From Lunularia cruciata (lineage: Eukaryota; Streptophyta; Marchantiopsida; Lunulariales; Lunulariaceae): a stretch of DNA of 64,000 nt. The stretch covers positions 72,172,944-72,236,943 of the forward strand of contig OX419755.1 of NCBI GenBank assembly GCA_948567375.1, written 5' to 3'. The notes beneath the pieces were generated by a model. That model saw only the letters and a program-made list of their open reading frames with translations. It was not told where the DNA came from and searched no databases. Position numbers and translations under genes: made by a program. Every line of letters begins with the position of its first letter. The stretch's first letter is position 1. Positions 23,056-36,900 of this stretch are shown one piece after another.

Positions 23056-23999
23056 TTATCTTTGTGATGGTTGTGATGGACTAGAGGTATCATGTCAATT
23101 GCCTTGAGTGCACTTTCTCTTGTGGTGAGGTCCACCACGAGTCCAAAAAGCAATAGCACCTCTCATTGGCTATTGCTAACCTAAAAATGAAAGGAAGGGT
23201 CTAATTGCACTAGGCCTTCCACTCGCACCATAAGATCTAGGTTATCCACTCTATCATTGGAAACCAATATGATGTGGTGCATTTTATTGCACTTTAGAAG
23301 AAGATATAGCTATAGATGAGGTCTTCCTACCAAATCCAAATATCACCACTCTCTCCTCCACCATGTTGAGCTCAATATGCTCAGCTAAACTAAAGACCAC
23401 TACCAAAGTAGGTGAGGTAGTTTATAACAACTTAGCATTACATACTCTATATTGCAACTCTTATCCAAGATCTCAAAACCAAATTGGATTGCTTGGGCCT
23501 TAATAACTCCATGAGTGAAACTGATTAGCCATCTCATGTGAGTATATGCCTTGTGTACGCTCTCTCTAGCCTTTTTATTGGAACTCTTGCAAGCTCCTCA
23601 GCTTATCAATCTGCACTCATTGGTAGTTCTACCTCAAGCATTGGAAGGATTACACCTTGGCATTGCACCACCTCTTGTAGCAATAAGTCCACTCATAATA
23701 GCACCATCTCCAAATAGTGCACCTCCACTAGATATGCCAATGCTACTAGAGCTAGAACTTGTGTGTACTACCAATGTACCCCTAGCAACCAAGCTTGAAG
23801 TGATAGAGATATAGTTTGGAGACCAATATTGTCTCCATAGCTTGATCTCCTCCAAGTGAACTCTCTTTAAGTCATGATAATCATCCATTGATAGACCCTC
23901 CAAGTGTTGAAACAACCCCTTCCATACTATGAAAGGTGTGAACAAAATCAATTTCTATATCTACCATAGATCACACCAACTATCAAACTCATGGATGGA

Positions 24000-26900
24000 G
24001 TCATCCAACTATTGGTACCCATTAAACCAAAGTAGCACTTGGGGCCTTTGGAGGCCCCATAAATCTTGTCCATGTCCCACAAAAATGGTGCAAATGCACA
24101 AGTACACTCTTATGTGAATCAATTCCTTTATCAAACTTCAAATCAAAGTCAATCTTCTACCTCATTTGAACCTAAGATAGAAGTTGATATTGAGTGCCAC
24201 TTTGTGTAAACCTACCATGTATTGCAGTAATATCTCCTCTAGAATCCTTAAAATTTTTTTCATGAAAATGGAACTCAAACCACAATCCTAACAACCTCAA
24301 GTATCCCACCAAGTGCCACCATCAATTGAACACCACTCACTAATGTAGCTTGAACTATGATAACTACACTAGGAGAAAGGATGACATTTAACCTACCATC
24401 ACAACATGAACTCTCACAATCTGCAAGTCATCACTTCTTGTCTCACTAAAGAGAAACATATATAGTATGATTGGTAGTCCTAACCAATTGGTCTGCCTTC
24501 ACTATGACGCATAATCTAGAAGGGAAGGCAAATTTTACCAAATGATGACCAAAAAATACCAAAAACTCTTCTAAATTGGCTAGCCTTATGCTAGCAAGCT
24601 GGCACTTTTGGCCCTTCTAGGCCTTCATAGACTCTCTAGCCCATCACCATATGCCTTGAAGCCTCAATTCTAAAAAATTTGGCTAGCACTTTTGCATACC
24701 ATCTGCTCCCCTACCAAATCTACGTGATGACTCTCAAGAAAATCTTGGACCACAATTAAATGTACCAACAATCAGCCCAGCTTGGAGATATTACCAATGC
24801 ATTCAATTCTTGCACTTGATTTTCCCTTGACACTTAATTCTTAATTGTAGTCAATTCATTCTTCCACTCAAATCACACTCAAATTAGATCCATACTCAAT
24901 CCTTTACTTAACAATCTACCAACAACCAAACATTGATTACATTTAAGCCAGACCCACTCTAGCTAAGAGACTCTAGGTGATACTTGACAACCTTTATCCA
25001 CCATAGCTAGGAACTCAAAGGCTCAACATCAAAGAAGTGAGCTCTCAGGAGCTACATTTTGAAAGTATATCCCTTTACTTGACCTAGGTCTCTAGCCTTA
25101 ATGGTGCTATTGATGGCACATCTGACAATGTAAATGGTACTAGTGATGATGGGTCCTACCATGTGATCAACAAACCTAACATGAAATCTGACCACCAACA
25201 AGGAGTCCATGAGTAACTACTAAAATAACTATGATTGCCAACAATACCACTCCAATGTTTGAGCAAACTAACTTTGATGCTTCCAAATATCATGATACTT
25301 CCTCCATGAGAAAGAATCCTAGCTCTATCAGATAATCGTGCATTATTGTGGATGATAATGAGGATGTGGGTGTGCATTTGCTCATTGATGTTTACATGGA
25401 TCTTCCTAGAGTCTAGCAAAATGAATTCAACAACATTAGAAGTGTTGTGCATGCAAGCCTAGTAAGAGGTCTTGTGCCAACTATAGATAAATCTGAAAAT
25501 CATGGGTACCTTAATCCACCACCATGATAGGTACCAATAGAAAAGGATGACCATGGTGTAAGAACCTGTTGGCTAAAGGTAGGGCCACTAAGGCTCATGC
25601 ACCAAAAAAAGCCATTGGTGCAATGATCTCCTATAGAATGAGACCACATCCTCCCATGGCTATGGGTAAGGCTATTTGAAGTCTATACCACTCCTCTTAT
25701 ATCTATGGGATCGTGCATAACCTTAACAAAGTGGAGAAGGTGTGGAATATCTTGCAATCAAATGTGCAATCAAGTGTGGTAAAAGTTCCTCTATAGGAGG
25801 ATATGTACAAGTATGAGAGAGTGATAGTTATTGGATGATCATACAAGTATATTGTTGTGAGCTTTTGCACTCACATCTATTAGTGAATGGAGAAGTGGGT
25901 TCTTGTGTTCAAGAGCAATAATGCTTGGAGTTTTATGTTGAATTGTAGTTGATTAGTCACACTGAAATTAGTGAATGAAAAGAAGGATTAAATTTTGTTG
26001 AAATAGACAAATGTGAAATGTGATAGTGTGAAAGGAGAGTTGCTTGAGATTTGGGAGTGTTATTAAATAATATGTAGTGCTGTAAGTTTTTTGTGGGCTA
26101 AAACCTTTCTTGTGGTTTGGCTCTTTGGTGGGATTCTAGAAAAGGAGGACCAATAGAGAAGTTTTTAGTGATGTGAGAGGAAAGATTTAAAGATAATGGA
26201 GAATAGGTGATTGGAGCTATCCAAGAGAAGGTTGACAAGATTGAGTAAGCTTGCCTATGGGAATTGAGTGTAGATTGAAGGAATTTTCAAGAGTGAATTG
26301 TGAAATGTGAATTATGATCAATTGAAGGACTTTTCCTAAGTGGTTGGATGGACTTTGATGAGGGAAATCATCATACCTATTTGATGACAAATGGATTTCT
26401 CTGCTATCTAGTAGAAAAGATACCAATAATAGGGGAGAAATTACAATATAGGTGGACTAATTGACCTCTTATATAACCTTTTTGCAACACAATCTTGAAA
26501 CAAACTATTGTTAAAAAAATGTTAGGTTTTTCTACCCATTGTAAGGGATTTGCATGGAGGAATAAAGATCTTATTTTTTTGTGATTGCAAGTGCTAAGAG
26601 ACCTTTAATTCACTACTACATTAGTTTACATAAGGCCATAAAATAAATATGACTTTTGGTTTGCATCTTGAGTTTGTGTAGGATAAATTACTTCAAAATG
26701 TTGGTTTGCATATTGCTTTAGATGCCATCTTGATTAAGAGCTAGATATTGTCCCAAGATAGAGAAATATGTTTCAGAGGCTAGTTGGAAAGCACATCTAC
26801 TTGGTCTTGTGGTGTAAATTACATGGTGTGGATGTCAAATTAACTCCACTATTACTTGTCATGGAGAAAATTGATGACCTTGGACTATAATTCTTGACAA

Positions 26901-28060
26901 TTGTGGATTCTAGTTTAGTGCTTAAGCTACTTAACGCTGCAATTGTTGATCATGGAGCAGATTATTGCTCAAGCTACCATGTGCTATAGTAGTTGATTAT
27001 GGAGCAAACTTTGAGGCTTTCATTGGGCTCTACCTTGGTGGGAAGCATTATTAAGGGCTAAATGGCCAAGCTAGAGGTTTGCTGATCTCCTATACTTTTT
27101 TGAGAGCAGACATGCATGAAAGTAGTGGAAGCAATGTGAAATTTTGTGGGCAATAGATACACACATATCTCACCTCTCTTATCTTCACCTTCTTCCATCC
27201 TCTCTTTGGACTTTGCCCCTATTTTTTTGTTCCTATATTTCCTTTTGGAATGTGGTTTATATTTTTTTGTTGGAGCTTTTCCTTGAGTCTAATTTTTTTA
27301 TCACTTGGCGGTGATGTCCATGCTTTAGTTATGTATTATTTTGTATCTTTGGGACTTTTTATATCTTTTCCATATACCATACTATACCTCCATTTGATCT
27401 CAAGCATGGGTAGCTAGAAGGACTACCATAGTTAATGATCCTCATCTTGCATCCCATAATCCCTATGTAAGATTAGTGAATTACCCATAGTGTTGTCTTT
27501 TTAGCATACTACCACCGTTACCCAAGTTCTTGATGGCTTTGCCTCTAGTCCTTTCCCATGTCTCCCACCTCACTAGGAGGAGAAACCTACCTTGATTGAT
27601 TCTCCCATGGAGAAACCCTTCTAAGCCTCCTCTCCCTACCACAATCTCCCCACCTCTACAAACCCACATCCATTTTAGGGTTAGATCACTTCCTCTAGTT
27701 CTTTAGACACTCCTCCACCATAGAGCAAAATCTCCCTTCCGGTGCCCTTAGCATGCCCTTATATACCACCCCATCAGCAACCTACACAATCATGTCTCAA
27801 TTACCCATGGGTAGGCATTGGTCTAGCACAATATCATGATGCTAGATGTGTGCTAGATGGTTATAGATGAGGGCAAAGGTTGCCAATCCTCTCTCTTTAG
27901 GCTCCATCAGATTCTTACTCTTGTTTGCATTCCCTAGAATCCTACATAACCATTCTTACCAGGTCTACCTAGACCTTGTATGTAGACCAAGATCCTTATG
28001 CCACTATGGCATTTGGTGGACTCTACACTCTCTATCTTTTTGCAAGTTGTTTTAGCTGAT
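24000..28060. other. Unassigned repeat-derived DNA
   Basis: CpG-poor, stop-rich sequence with no open frame above 98 codons and no domain I can name. It probably holds the 5' LTR and leader of element F and parts of other elements. Nothing more is supported. Confidence 0.4.
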
Positions 28061-28350
28061 GACAAGAGAAGAGATGGATCTACGAGGACTATATTATCAC
28101 TCTTCTCAAAATGGACCTTGCTCCTACCATCACATGGAGGTACATCAGGACATCATGAGACATCCTCTAGGATTTATAGGTTCTTGAGAGGAGATTGGTC
28201 AACACTTCAAGACAAGTATACCATTTAAGCACAAGCTGCAACTAGGAGGATATCTAACTTCCTCAACAATCCCACAACCCTCTTCCGGAGCATTGGCACT
28301 TTTAGTGCTCCTTGATGTTAGGCTAGGTGGGGGAGTATAAACGTGCAACC
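28060..28350 (+). repeat. Dispersed repeat, copy 1 (partner at 58060-58310)
   Basis: The block from GGACCTTGCTCCTACC to GGGGGAGTATAAACGTGCAACC aligns in the same orientation with 58060-58310 (GGACCTTACTCCTTCT to GGAGTATAACATGCAACC). It includes a short translated similarity (FLRGDWSTL-like). This copy has fewer stops. It is likely part of a retroelement whose ends I cannot place. Confidence 0.65.
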
Positions 28351-28529
28351 CAAGCATTGGCCTTCCTAGCTAGCGCCATTCTCTTCAAAGACCTTATTTG
28401 CAAGAATGTGTACACTTCTATAGTGTCTAAGTATGGTATAGTGGTATGAATCTAAGTGGTAAATACAACGGACTATAGAAATATAACATATTATTGAATA
28501 AAAGTATCCATAAAATTTAAAATAAACTA

Positions 28530-28910
28530 ATGGATCTAAGATCCAAGCCTTTGGATTGGCTGTATTTGGAAGATGACATACAAATGTGGAGAAAATGAGA
28601 TACACTTTTGATAGATCTAAGATCTAAGTCTCAAGATTGGCTATAATTTGGAAGGTGAGGCACAAATAACAAGAAAATGAGATATAAATACAAATTCCTT
28701 CAAATGATCTGTCAAAATATCTATTTCAAAATATATTCCTATTGGTTTACAACTTCATCATTGATCTTACTAGATCTTATAGTCATCTATTTCCATTCTA
28801 CTTGCTTCTAAGTAATATACATATACGTCACTGTGCAATATATGATAATGAGACATGACTTCTATATTCATGTGCAACATACAATAATGAGACATAACTT
28901 CTATATTCTT
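28530..28910. repeat. Two short tandem repeats
   Basis: At about 28530-28690 a unit of about 80 bp (GATCTAAGATC..AAG..ATTGGCT..TTTGGAAG..GAGAAAATGAGATA) occurs twice. At 28832-28909 a 39-bp unit beginning TGTGCAA and ending CTTCTATATTC occurs twice, with the start of a third. Surrounding DNA is AT-rich. Confidence 0.65.
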
Positions 28911-30070
28911 GTGCCAATTTGTATGAGGAATCACATAAAAATCAAATGATATATGGAAAACAATTAGTCTCATCATAGAGTCTATGGGGAAGTTGATGAA
29001 ATAAACCAGAAATAAGAATATACATAAAAAATTAATCTCAAATAGCATTAGAATATAGTTTGCTTGTCATAAGTACAAAAAAATTTGTCTCAAATAACCT
29101 TAGAATATAGTTTGCATGTGATGTTAAGCATTGTTATGAATCAATTGATATATCCCAAATTAAAGGAATAATCTTAACATACATAATCCAAGATGTTGGT
29201 ATTGTCTATATAATCATATGCTTTGGACATATGTCGGTATTTCTTTATATATATACACACACTTATATATCAAGTGGTCTAATCATGACTCTTATATATT
29301 TTTCATTTGGCTCTTTGATGTTTTACATCTTGTGAAGTAAAGAATCTTTGATACATGATATATCTTGTACTTTTGATTGTTTATATCTTGTAAAGTAAAT
29401 ATTTATATGATACATGATAATCTTGTACAGTTCTAAAAACTCCCATATATGAAATAACTAACAAGAAAATAATGATATCAATCTAGACTACTACATCTTA
29501 AACCTCTTAATACCTACATCTCAACTCACATTCATAAATGCTGACAACATACACTTAAAATTCTATAAAATCTTGAAATCTTTTCTAATTCTACACATTT
29601 TCAAACTAGATTCTAATATAAATCCAATGTATAAAAGCTAAAAAATTAAAACTTTCTTGACATATAACTCTCATATTACATTTTCTTTCAGAAAACTAGA
29701 AAATATATGTACATTTATGTCAAAAAATATCTTATTTAATTTAATGTAAGAATCCATGAAAAAATTTAAGAATAAAATAATCTTTAAAACTTAATAAAGC
29801 ATTGAAAATATAAATTTTTGTCTTTGTTTTCCTTTCTCTTACTCAAATTCCACTTCTCCAACTTTACTCTCAAGATACAAAGCTCTAATAATAGAACCTA
29901 TCTCTCACAACCAAATCTTATGATCTAGGTCTATATTTCATATGTAAATAAGGAACTTGAACTAGAGAAATTTACTATGGTAGAAAGTGATATGACATTA
30001 ATTACCAAAAATACTAAGTAGCTTGTAGAAGCATAAAAGATCTACTTATAACAACACCTCATGTGCAACA
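28910..30070. other. AT-rich DNA without recognised features
   Basis: Many short T and A runs and an alternating ATATACACAC stretch near 29250. No coding frame or domain was found. Confidence 0.5.
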
Positions 30071-30430
30071 CTTGAGCTAGTTTGTTGAGATGCTTGAGAT
30101 ATCATCTTAATAGCTAATTATATGGACAATCACTAATAGATTGCTTAGTAGTGGCCATCTATCTTATTATAGTTTTCTTAACACTATTAGAGATACCATT
30201 TGCACAATCAATACTATTGGATATGCCATTCTGGTTGGGCTTCTTGATCTTCTTAATAAGAGGTATATCTTAAAGTGAAGTTTAAAAGAGCTCTCTTGTT
30301 GTGTGTTGAGTATTTTGACCCTTGATTATCTTGGAAAGGATTTGAAGCTAGAGTAAAATGTGCTCAATTGAGTGTAATTATATGTGCTTGTTGCTTGAGT
30401 GTATGGATTTTTTATTTTGATTACATAAAG
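30070..30430 (+). repeat. Dispersed repeat, copy 1 (partner at 41775-42290)
   Basis: The sequence, including AGAGGTATATCTTAAAGTG near 30261, aligns in the same orientation with 41775-42020 (AGAGGTATACCTCAAAGTGG). Part of it occurs again at 42115-42290. It is probably an LTR or untranslated part of an old element. Confidence 0.6.
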
Positions 30431-33400
30431 AAAAGTAGTTGAAGTTTGAGTGCAAAATTTCAATTCCAAAATTAATATTGGTGGTGTATTTGAGTTTGGA
30501 TCTAGTTGATAATGTTTTTGATATTTTGATAACTTGCATAAATTTTTTTGATATCTTGTAATTTCAATTGAATTATGCAAAATTTTTTATAAGAAAGTTA
30601 TTAATTGACTTAGATTTGATGGAGCTACTATTGGATTTTATAGATCAAATTGTAAAATAGTGAAATAAAGCACTACTCAATATAGATGTAGTAGAAAAAA
30701 ATGAGATATAAAATTAGAAAATCAAGAGGAAATTGGATCCAAAGGTATCCAATGGTTAGAAGTTATTGGTCAAATTGGGTGGTAGAAGCACAAATCTCAA
30801 GAATTTGTTGATCAAATTTAATGCAAGATTCAAAATCAAGGTTAGATTGGAAAGTGAAATCCTATCTACCTTATTTTGGATTTGGAAGAAATGGATACTC
30901 ATCTATCTAATTAAGCATTTGAAATTAGCAAAGGTCAAAATTGGAGAGGATTTTTGTTTCATTGGTCGGATCTGAAGATATCTATCTACCAAATTAGGGA
31001 TTTTAAAAAGATATAAAAAGATGTAAATTCTAGAGACTTTAAGGCATAATGTTTGTGTGCTAGACATGCTACAAATGTATGCAATTTAACAATTTTCTTA
31101 ATGTAATTTGTCAAAATCTAGCCATCCATCAATATTTTGAGCAAGAGGTTACAAAAAAGTAGAAAGCAAGTAATTTAGCTTTTTCATGTAGTAGTGTGTC
31201 AAGATTTGGTCATCCATCAATAATGTGAGTGAAAGAAGATATGAAATTCTAAATCTTTGGTTTCTAAAAAGCTCCTTAGCCAATGCATATGTGCTCCAAC
31301 TGGTGTCTTAAGTAAAGTGACACCCTTACCCATATCTATATAGGTTCACTTATAATTGGAGAAGGCATTTTGATTATATCCTTGTTGATTTTAGTAAATA
31401 GGAGTAGATAGTCTTTCCTTATATATCAAAATGCCATATATAATAGAGTTAGTCTTCTTGGATTTTTTGATTTGGAGGGTTATAGTTTGGACTTCCTATA
31501 ATTAATTCCCTTCAATTCTTTGCTTTTATTTTATATGCCATATCTCTTTTGGATGCCTTGATTTTTTGAGTGTTGGTGCTATTGTGTGTTGTTGGTAGTG
31601 AGGTTGAAATAAATTAAATTACTTATTTTTATCTTTGGTGAGCCAAAAAATGATGACTTATAAACTATGAATGTACATATGTGATGGAAAGTTACAAGTT
31701 GCCTTTCCTCATAGTAGAGTTGCCACATTCATAGATACCTAAGTGGCATCAATAGTTGATATCTTGCTATTTAATTTATAATTTGGGATGTTGGTATGGT
31801 GGTACTTGGTGGTTATAATTGTTTTTTTGAGCATGTTATCCTAATTGAGTTCTTTGGAGATCCTTGAAAGGAATTTACCATAGTATCTAGTGGGTTTATG
31901 TAGAGTGTGACATGGTATCAAATAGTGTCTCATGTCCTAATAGAGAAAGATATTAGTTACATTGTTGATTTTGATATAAAAATTCACTTTGTTAGGTGTT
32001 TATATTTTACTCCATACTTGTATTTTTGGATATGGATAATATTCAAAGGCCTCTTAATTTAAAGGCCTCTTCTTGATTTTGGTATTCTTTGACTGCTATT
32101 TCTTCTTCTTCTCTTTGTACTTCTTGTCAAGGAACTAACTTTGCTTCCTCTTGATTGTCTCCTCACTCCTCCAAATGTGACTTGAGTCTCTATAGAGTAA
32201 GCTCTTCTTCTACTACACTATGTTTTGTTTTGTCATCAATTTCTTCCCACTCAATTTCTTCTTCATTGGAAGAAACCTCCACCCCTTGAGGATTTCTTCT
32301 TACTCTCTTTTGTGGTTTCTCTACATCCTCATTTGTAGAGGGTTGTTTCTTCTTCTTGGAGATGGTTGTCACTATAATCTCCTTCACTTCTATAGGTTCT
32401 TCTATTGAGAAGAACTTGAAATCTACTTCTTGAAGGTTCTTGATTGTAGAGAGCTTTTTGGGTTCAACCAAGAAGTATTAATTTGATATGGAAAGAGAGC
32501 CAAACCTCCTTCTCTCATCTTTTCTTAGCAAATTCAACTCCTTGTGAAGTGAATTATGAATAGAACCAAGTAAGTAGCTCCACTATTCTTCTCAAGTTCC
32601 GTAATCATGGAGTGAGCATATTGATGAAACATCTAGGTCCAATTGATACATTCTCCCCTAAATAATTGCTTAAAGAACATTGACTAGCTTATAGTTCATT
32701 TTGGTGAAACAACCTCATAATAGACTAAATGAGAAATCAAAAAGCAAGGTCTTTGTAATTATGAACCTTCCAACTATTACTCTTTGACCTCTTCTTTGCA
32801 AAGGAAATCTTAATGATTGCATTGAATTCCACTCCCATCTTTCCAAATTTAGTGTCTAAGGTCTGGCCTTAGAGGTTATGCATTTGCCTTGAGTACATCC
32901 TCCAATGCTCCTCTGTCTGACTATAAGGGTTCCCACAAAGATCATTGGTTTCTCTCTCACTTCTTCTACATATCTCTTGAATGATTGCAAGAGAACTCAA
33001 TTCCAAGTTCCAAAGTAGAAAAGCCAAATGCTTACTCTAGAGTAGATCACTCCTCATTCTCATTGTCCATTTGTGAATTGTTGGGAATTAAAGTATCACC
33101 TCAAGGATATTCCTCATATTTCTCTTTGCTCTAGCTATATTATTAACAAGGGTTCTTAACTGCAAAAAGACTGATAACTATAAAGAGAAAGATCACTCAA
33201 GCACTCTTTGGGAAAAGTTAATACAAGAGTATACAACTAAACATGAAATTGATCAATTTTGCAGATAATTTATACACAAGGAAGTTTTTTGTAATGGTCC
33301 TCAATAGGCAAGACATCACTTTCCAGACATGTGAATACATTTTTTTATCCTTATTGGCAGTACATTAGCGTACGGTCATTGATTCCAAAAAATTCAATTG

Positions 33401-33690
33401 CAAAGATTTTTGGTAATTCTACTTTTTGTACTTATCACTTCTTTAGACTTGAATTCTTCATATGTATCTCTTCTTTGATGATATCTTCTTTCTTTCTGAT
33501 CAAGCATACACATGAACTCCAAAGAATTCTCAAAGAGGTTTCTTCCAATAAAAATGAAACTATCTTGCTCTTCTTCCATCAAAAATTAATAAAAGGAAAA
33601 AAATTATAACTTTTTCAAAAAGGTGAGCACCACATACCTTACCCCTCAAATATGAGTGTCCTTGCAACCACACGGATTGCTCTTCTTCTT
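30430..33690. other. Unassigned AT-rich DNA with one acidic open frame
   Basis: No family is recognised. An open frame at 32471-32190 (minus, 93 codons, TTG at its head) encodes a charged stretch with KKKKQ, KRVRR and an acidic run (EEEIEWEEIDD). It resembles low-complexity parts of retroelement gag or leader proteins and probably belongs to the 3' part of element D or a neighbour. Frames at 33331-33609 are not convincing. Confidence 0.35.
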
Positions 33691-33699
33691 CTGATTTAG

Positions 33700-34720
33700 A
33701 CATAGTGTCTTTGTATTCTCCAACCTTTTACTCAGGTAGCAAGGAGGTTCCTTTCCAAATATGCCAATTATAGGGATCTATTGCTAAAATCTTGGACTAC
33801 TCTATAGGATCTTATGTACCTCAAATGCAATTTCCTTTGAAAGAGCTTATTACTATTATCATATAGCAAGACCAAGTTTCCTTAGGCCACTACAACAAAT
33901 TTAATCTTCTTGCCATGTTTCTCCTTTCTTTGCTTCTAGTTCTTCTTTGTATGCTCATTCCGCTTCTCCTCAAGGTACATCAACTATTGTATTTGCAAAT
34001 CTTGGCTCTCTTCCTCTCGCAACATTCTTTAGAAAGTATCCTAGAAGTAGGTATTTCAATTCAATAAGCAGATTTGATGCAATCCATATGTTAGAAATTA
34101 GGGCACCTAATTTTTAGTAATCTTCTCAATGGTGTGGTAGGCCCACAAAGCAGCTTGTAGCTTAGTGTCCCACTCATAAACATAATTCATTGTGAACTTA
34201 TTCAAAATCTTACAAAGATTTGATCACCAAGATTACAAAGATGTTTATTTGATTTCTCAATCAGACTATTTTCCTTTGTACTTGAAGAGTGTTTCCACTA
34301 GATTATTTAAGAAATGTACTCCTTATCACTTACAAACTTTAAGGGACATCCATAACAAGAAATTACCTTGCAAAAGGAAAATTTAGCTTTTACCTTTGCA
34401 TCATCCATTCAGTAGCCTCTACTTGAACCATCTTTGTACATAAGCAATGCAAACTAGTATGTACCTCTCTTGGGTGGTCTTTTTGGCATGCTATATTGGT
34501 TATAAAAAATCTATTTCCCATTTTTCAAAGGGTGCTAAAGGCAAAATAGGTTTTAGTGGCAATTGAGTTTTAGGAGTAAGTCTTCCAATCCGTGGAAAGA
34601 ATCACACTTCCTAATGTACTTATGCACATCCTTGTACATGGTTGGCCACCAATAGCTTATGGCAAAAATCTTCTTCATTATATTGTTTAGGGCATAATGT
34701 CCTCTTGAAGCCTTGACATG
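33700..34720 (-). pseudogene. Integrase remnant of element D
   Basis: Reading through stops, RGHYALNN, then ISYWWPTMYKDV, then YIRKCDS follow the integrase HHCC pattern (GHF...YWWPxxxxDVxxYxxxCDxCQ). Sequence from 34540 down to about 33700 should hold the catalytic core but is badly decayed. Confidence 0.65.
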
Positions 34721-34982
34721 GAGGGCCTATATTGCTCCTTCCACTTCATAGAATTCTAGATAATGCCAAAGACCCTCATCCCTTCTCATCTTCAAAAAGA
34801 TATTGCACTTTAGTTGGTATGGCTCCATCTTATGTAGGAACCAGCTCTATGCTTAGGATCTATTCCTTCAAGATATTGCAAAGTTCAAAGATACATGTAC
34901 ACTGCAAAATAACTAGTTCCTCTTGACTCAAAAAAACAATTCTTTCTCAAGAAAATCATCCTTCAAATCATTAGCTTGGTCT

Positions 34983-35520
34983 TTAATCTTCATCTAACAC
35001 AAGAAATCTGCACTTTTGTGATGAAATTCTTTCCTTACCTACTTTGTGTAAGTAAATTCCTACATAAGAACAATCCATCTTGCAATTCTTCTTGAGAAAT
35101 TTGCCTAGTTCACTCAATGTTGTAATGCATAATTGTCTAGATGAAAGAAAAATTTGTATCATAATAGGTAGTGATGTAACTTCTTGCATGCATACACCAT
35201 CCCTAAGGATTTTGTTTTTTATAGTGGAGTATTTCCTCTTAGTCCATTGGACAATTGTTTATTGGCATAATATACATGGTAGTATTTTGTATTGTCATCT
35301 TTTTGACTTAACACTACTCCTATTGCAATTGAAGATGTACTTACATATACATGAAATGTGCACTCCCAATTGGGTGGTCTCATCATTGAAGCTTCTACCA
35401 ACATAGTTTTTAAAGTGACAAGGGCTTCCTCATGCTTCTTTGTCCACAAGTATTCTTTGGACTTCTTTAGCAACTTTGTAAGGAGTGCCTCCAAAACTGT
35501 ATAGTTATTGATGAATCTTT
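34983..35520 (-). pseudogene. RNase H part of element D
   Basis: The open frame from 35494 carries LLKKSKEYLWTKKHEEALVT, then FHVYVSTSSIAIGVVLSQKD. This fits the RNase H start (FxWxxxxxxAFxxLK ... DASxxAIGxVLxQ), with the Asp of DAS lost (GTS-like). It follows the RT end (YYQRFINNY) on the other side of LTR2. Confidence 0.75.
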
Positions 35521-35537
35521 GGTAGTACCTTACATGA

Positions 35538-36117
35538 TGTAATATTTAGAGGACAGGAGAACTTCCAAGAGAAACTCAAGAGAAGGAACATAAAGCTTCA
35601 TACTCAATACTCCAATGCCCCAAAGGAGCATCTTGTCTTTATTATATATCAAAGAGTATCCACTCAAAGGAAGCTCCACCCTTGGATCAGATACATGGAT
35701 TGGTGATAGATCAGCGAGTTCCACCCTTAGATAAGTTGCTTGGATAGGTGACATGTTGGTCCTTGTCCTATCTGGTTGGTCAAACAGGTTTGACTTAAGG
35801 AAATCTTCTTATAAGAAGCTCAGATTTGCATGGGTGAGGTACCGTGGAAAGCTTTTGATGAGACAAACATTTGGGGGGGAGGGGAGGCCAGCCTTTTCCC
35901 GGTAGAGAAAAAATCTTCCCATTTTTTGAGGCCTAATTCATCCATTTAGGCCTCCAAAATTGGCTCTAAAGTTTTCAAGGTGTTTTCAACTCCTGCTTTA
36001 TTAGTGGAAGTACTCTTTTGGTGACATCTCCATCTAATCTACTAAGTTCATCATATATAACATCTTTCCAGATGTTACCAAGCCAAGTTTCACCTCTAGA
36101 TAATATATCTAGCTACA
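35538..36117 (-). mobile_element. Solo LTR2 inserted in RT of element D
   Basis: A 580-bp copy of the LTR at 2210-2808, inverted relative to it. Its ends, TGTAATATT on the left and TAGCTACA on the right, are flanked by CATGA (35533-35537) and CATGG (36118-36122), a 5-bp target duplication with one G-to-A change. Removing it rejoins the codons of RT across the site (IGH then VRYYQRF). The TATA box of the family is kept (TATATAATAAAG on the minus strand near 35640). The end of the LTR next to 36117 lacks about 8 bp present in the other copy. Confidence 0.88.
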
Positions 36118-36122
36118 CATGG

Positions 36123-36900
36123 CCTATGAAGATACAAAGTTCTCTTAGGTTCTTTGAAACTTCAAGGGCATGGCTAACCTTGACCTCCTTCATGTCCACT
36201 TGAATGCCTCTACTTGATACTCACTATCCAAGTAGGATTCCCTCCATGATGAAATAATAACACTTTTTTGGATGAAGAGACAATCATGTAGCTTGGCAAT
36301 GCTCAAAAATCTGCCAAAGAAAATTGAGATGATATTTTCTTTGGTCAAAAACACAAATGTTGTTGATGAATACTTCACAAACTTCAAGAGATAATCTTTG
36401 AAAATGGATGTTACCATTCTTTAGAATGTTGTAGGTGCATTAGATAAACCAAAGGGCATGTGATTGTAGGCATATGTACCCTCAATTATATCAAAATTAG
36501 TCTAAGTCTTATCTTTCTCTTGAATGGAAACTCAATTGTACCTATTTAAGAAGCTATAACAAGCATGTCCTACAACTTGATATAAAATGGCATTTTTTAA
36601 TAACAATGGATGATGATCCTTCCTCATAAATACATTTAACTTCTCAAAATCTTGATACACTCTTATCTTACTAGTCTTCTTCTTAAGTACAACTACAATT
36701 AGAGAAACTCATTCACTACTTAGTGTAGGAAATATGATACCAACCCAAAGATACTTATTTATCTCATCCTTCATTAATAATAACTATCTTAGGTTGAAGT
36801 AATATTGCTTTAAACAAACTATTATTGCGTCTTCTTCCAAGTTGATTAAATACTCACCAAATTGCATGGGCATTCTATGCATCTGCTTGATCTTCCAAGC
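36123..36900 (-). pseudogene. Reverse transcriptase of element D
   Basis: The open frame at 36417-36190 begins MVTSIFKDYLLKFV, which fits the block around the catalytic site (the YxDD has decayed to STTF). It continues with the LxxxKCxF-type block and AFKW. The N-terminal half of RT lies at 36420-36900 with many stops. Confidence 0.7.

Larger units (their letters stand above)
17068..24000 (-). mobile_element. Gypsy element F (gag-pol with C-terminal PHD-like finger)
   Basis: A decayed Ty3/gypsy element read right to left with domains in standard order: gag (about 23950-22600) with an intact zinc knuckle at 23055-23014, protease with LLDFGA at about 22146-22129, RT with YIDD at 19437-19426, RNase H at about 19030-18650, integrase zinc-binding region and core at 18585-17897, and a cysteine-rich PHD-like finger at about 17230-17090. 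The domain order is that of Ty3/gypsy elements; copia would have integrase before RT. Many stops are present. LTRs were not identified at either end. Confidence 0.85.

Noticed and set aside
32190..32471. 93-codon charged frame as a host gene
   Set aside because: Low-complexity acidic and basic runs, no ATG at its head, and a position next to retroelement D make a retroelement origin more likely.
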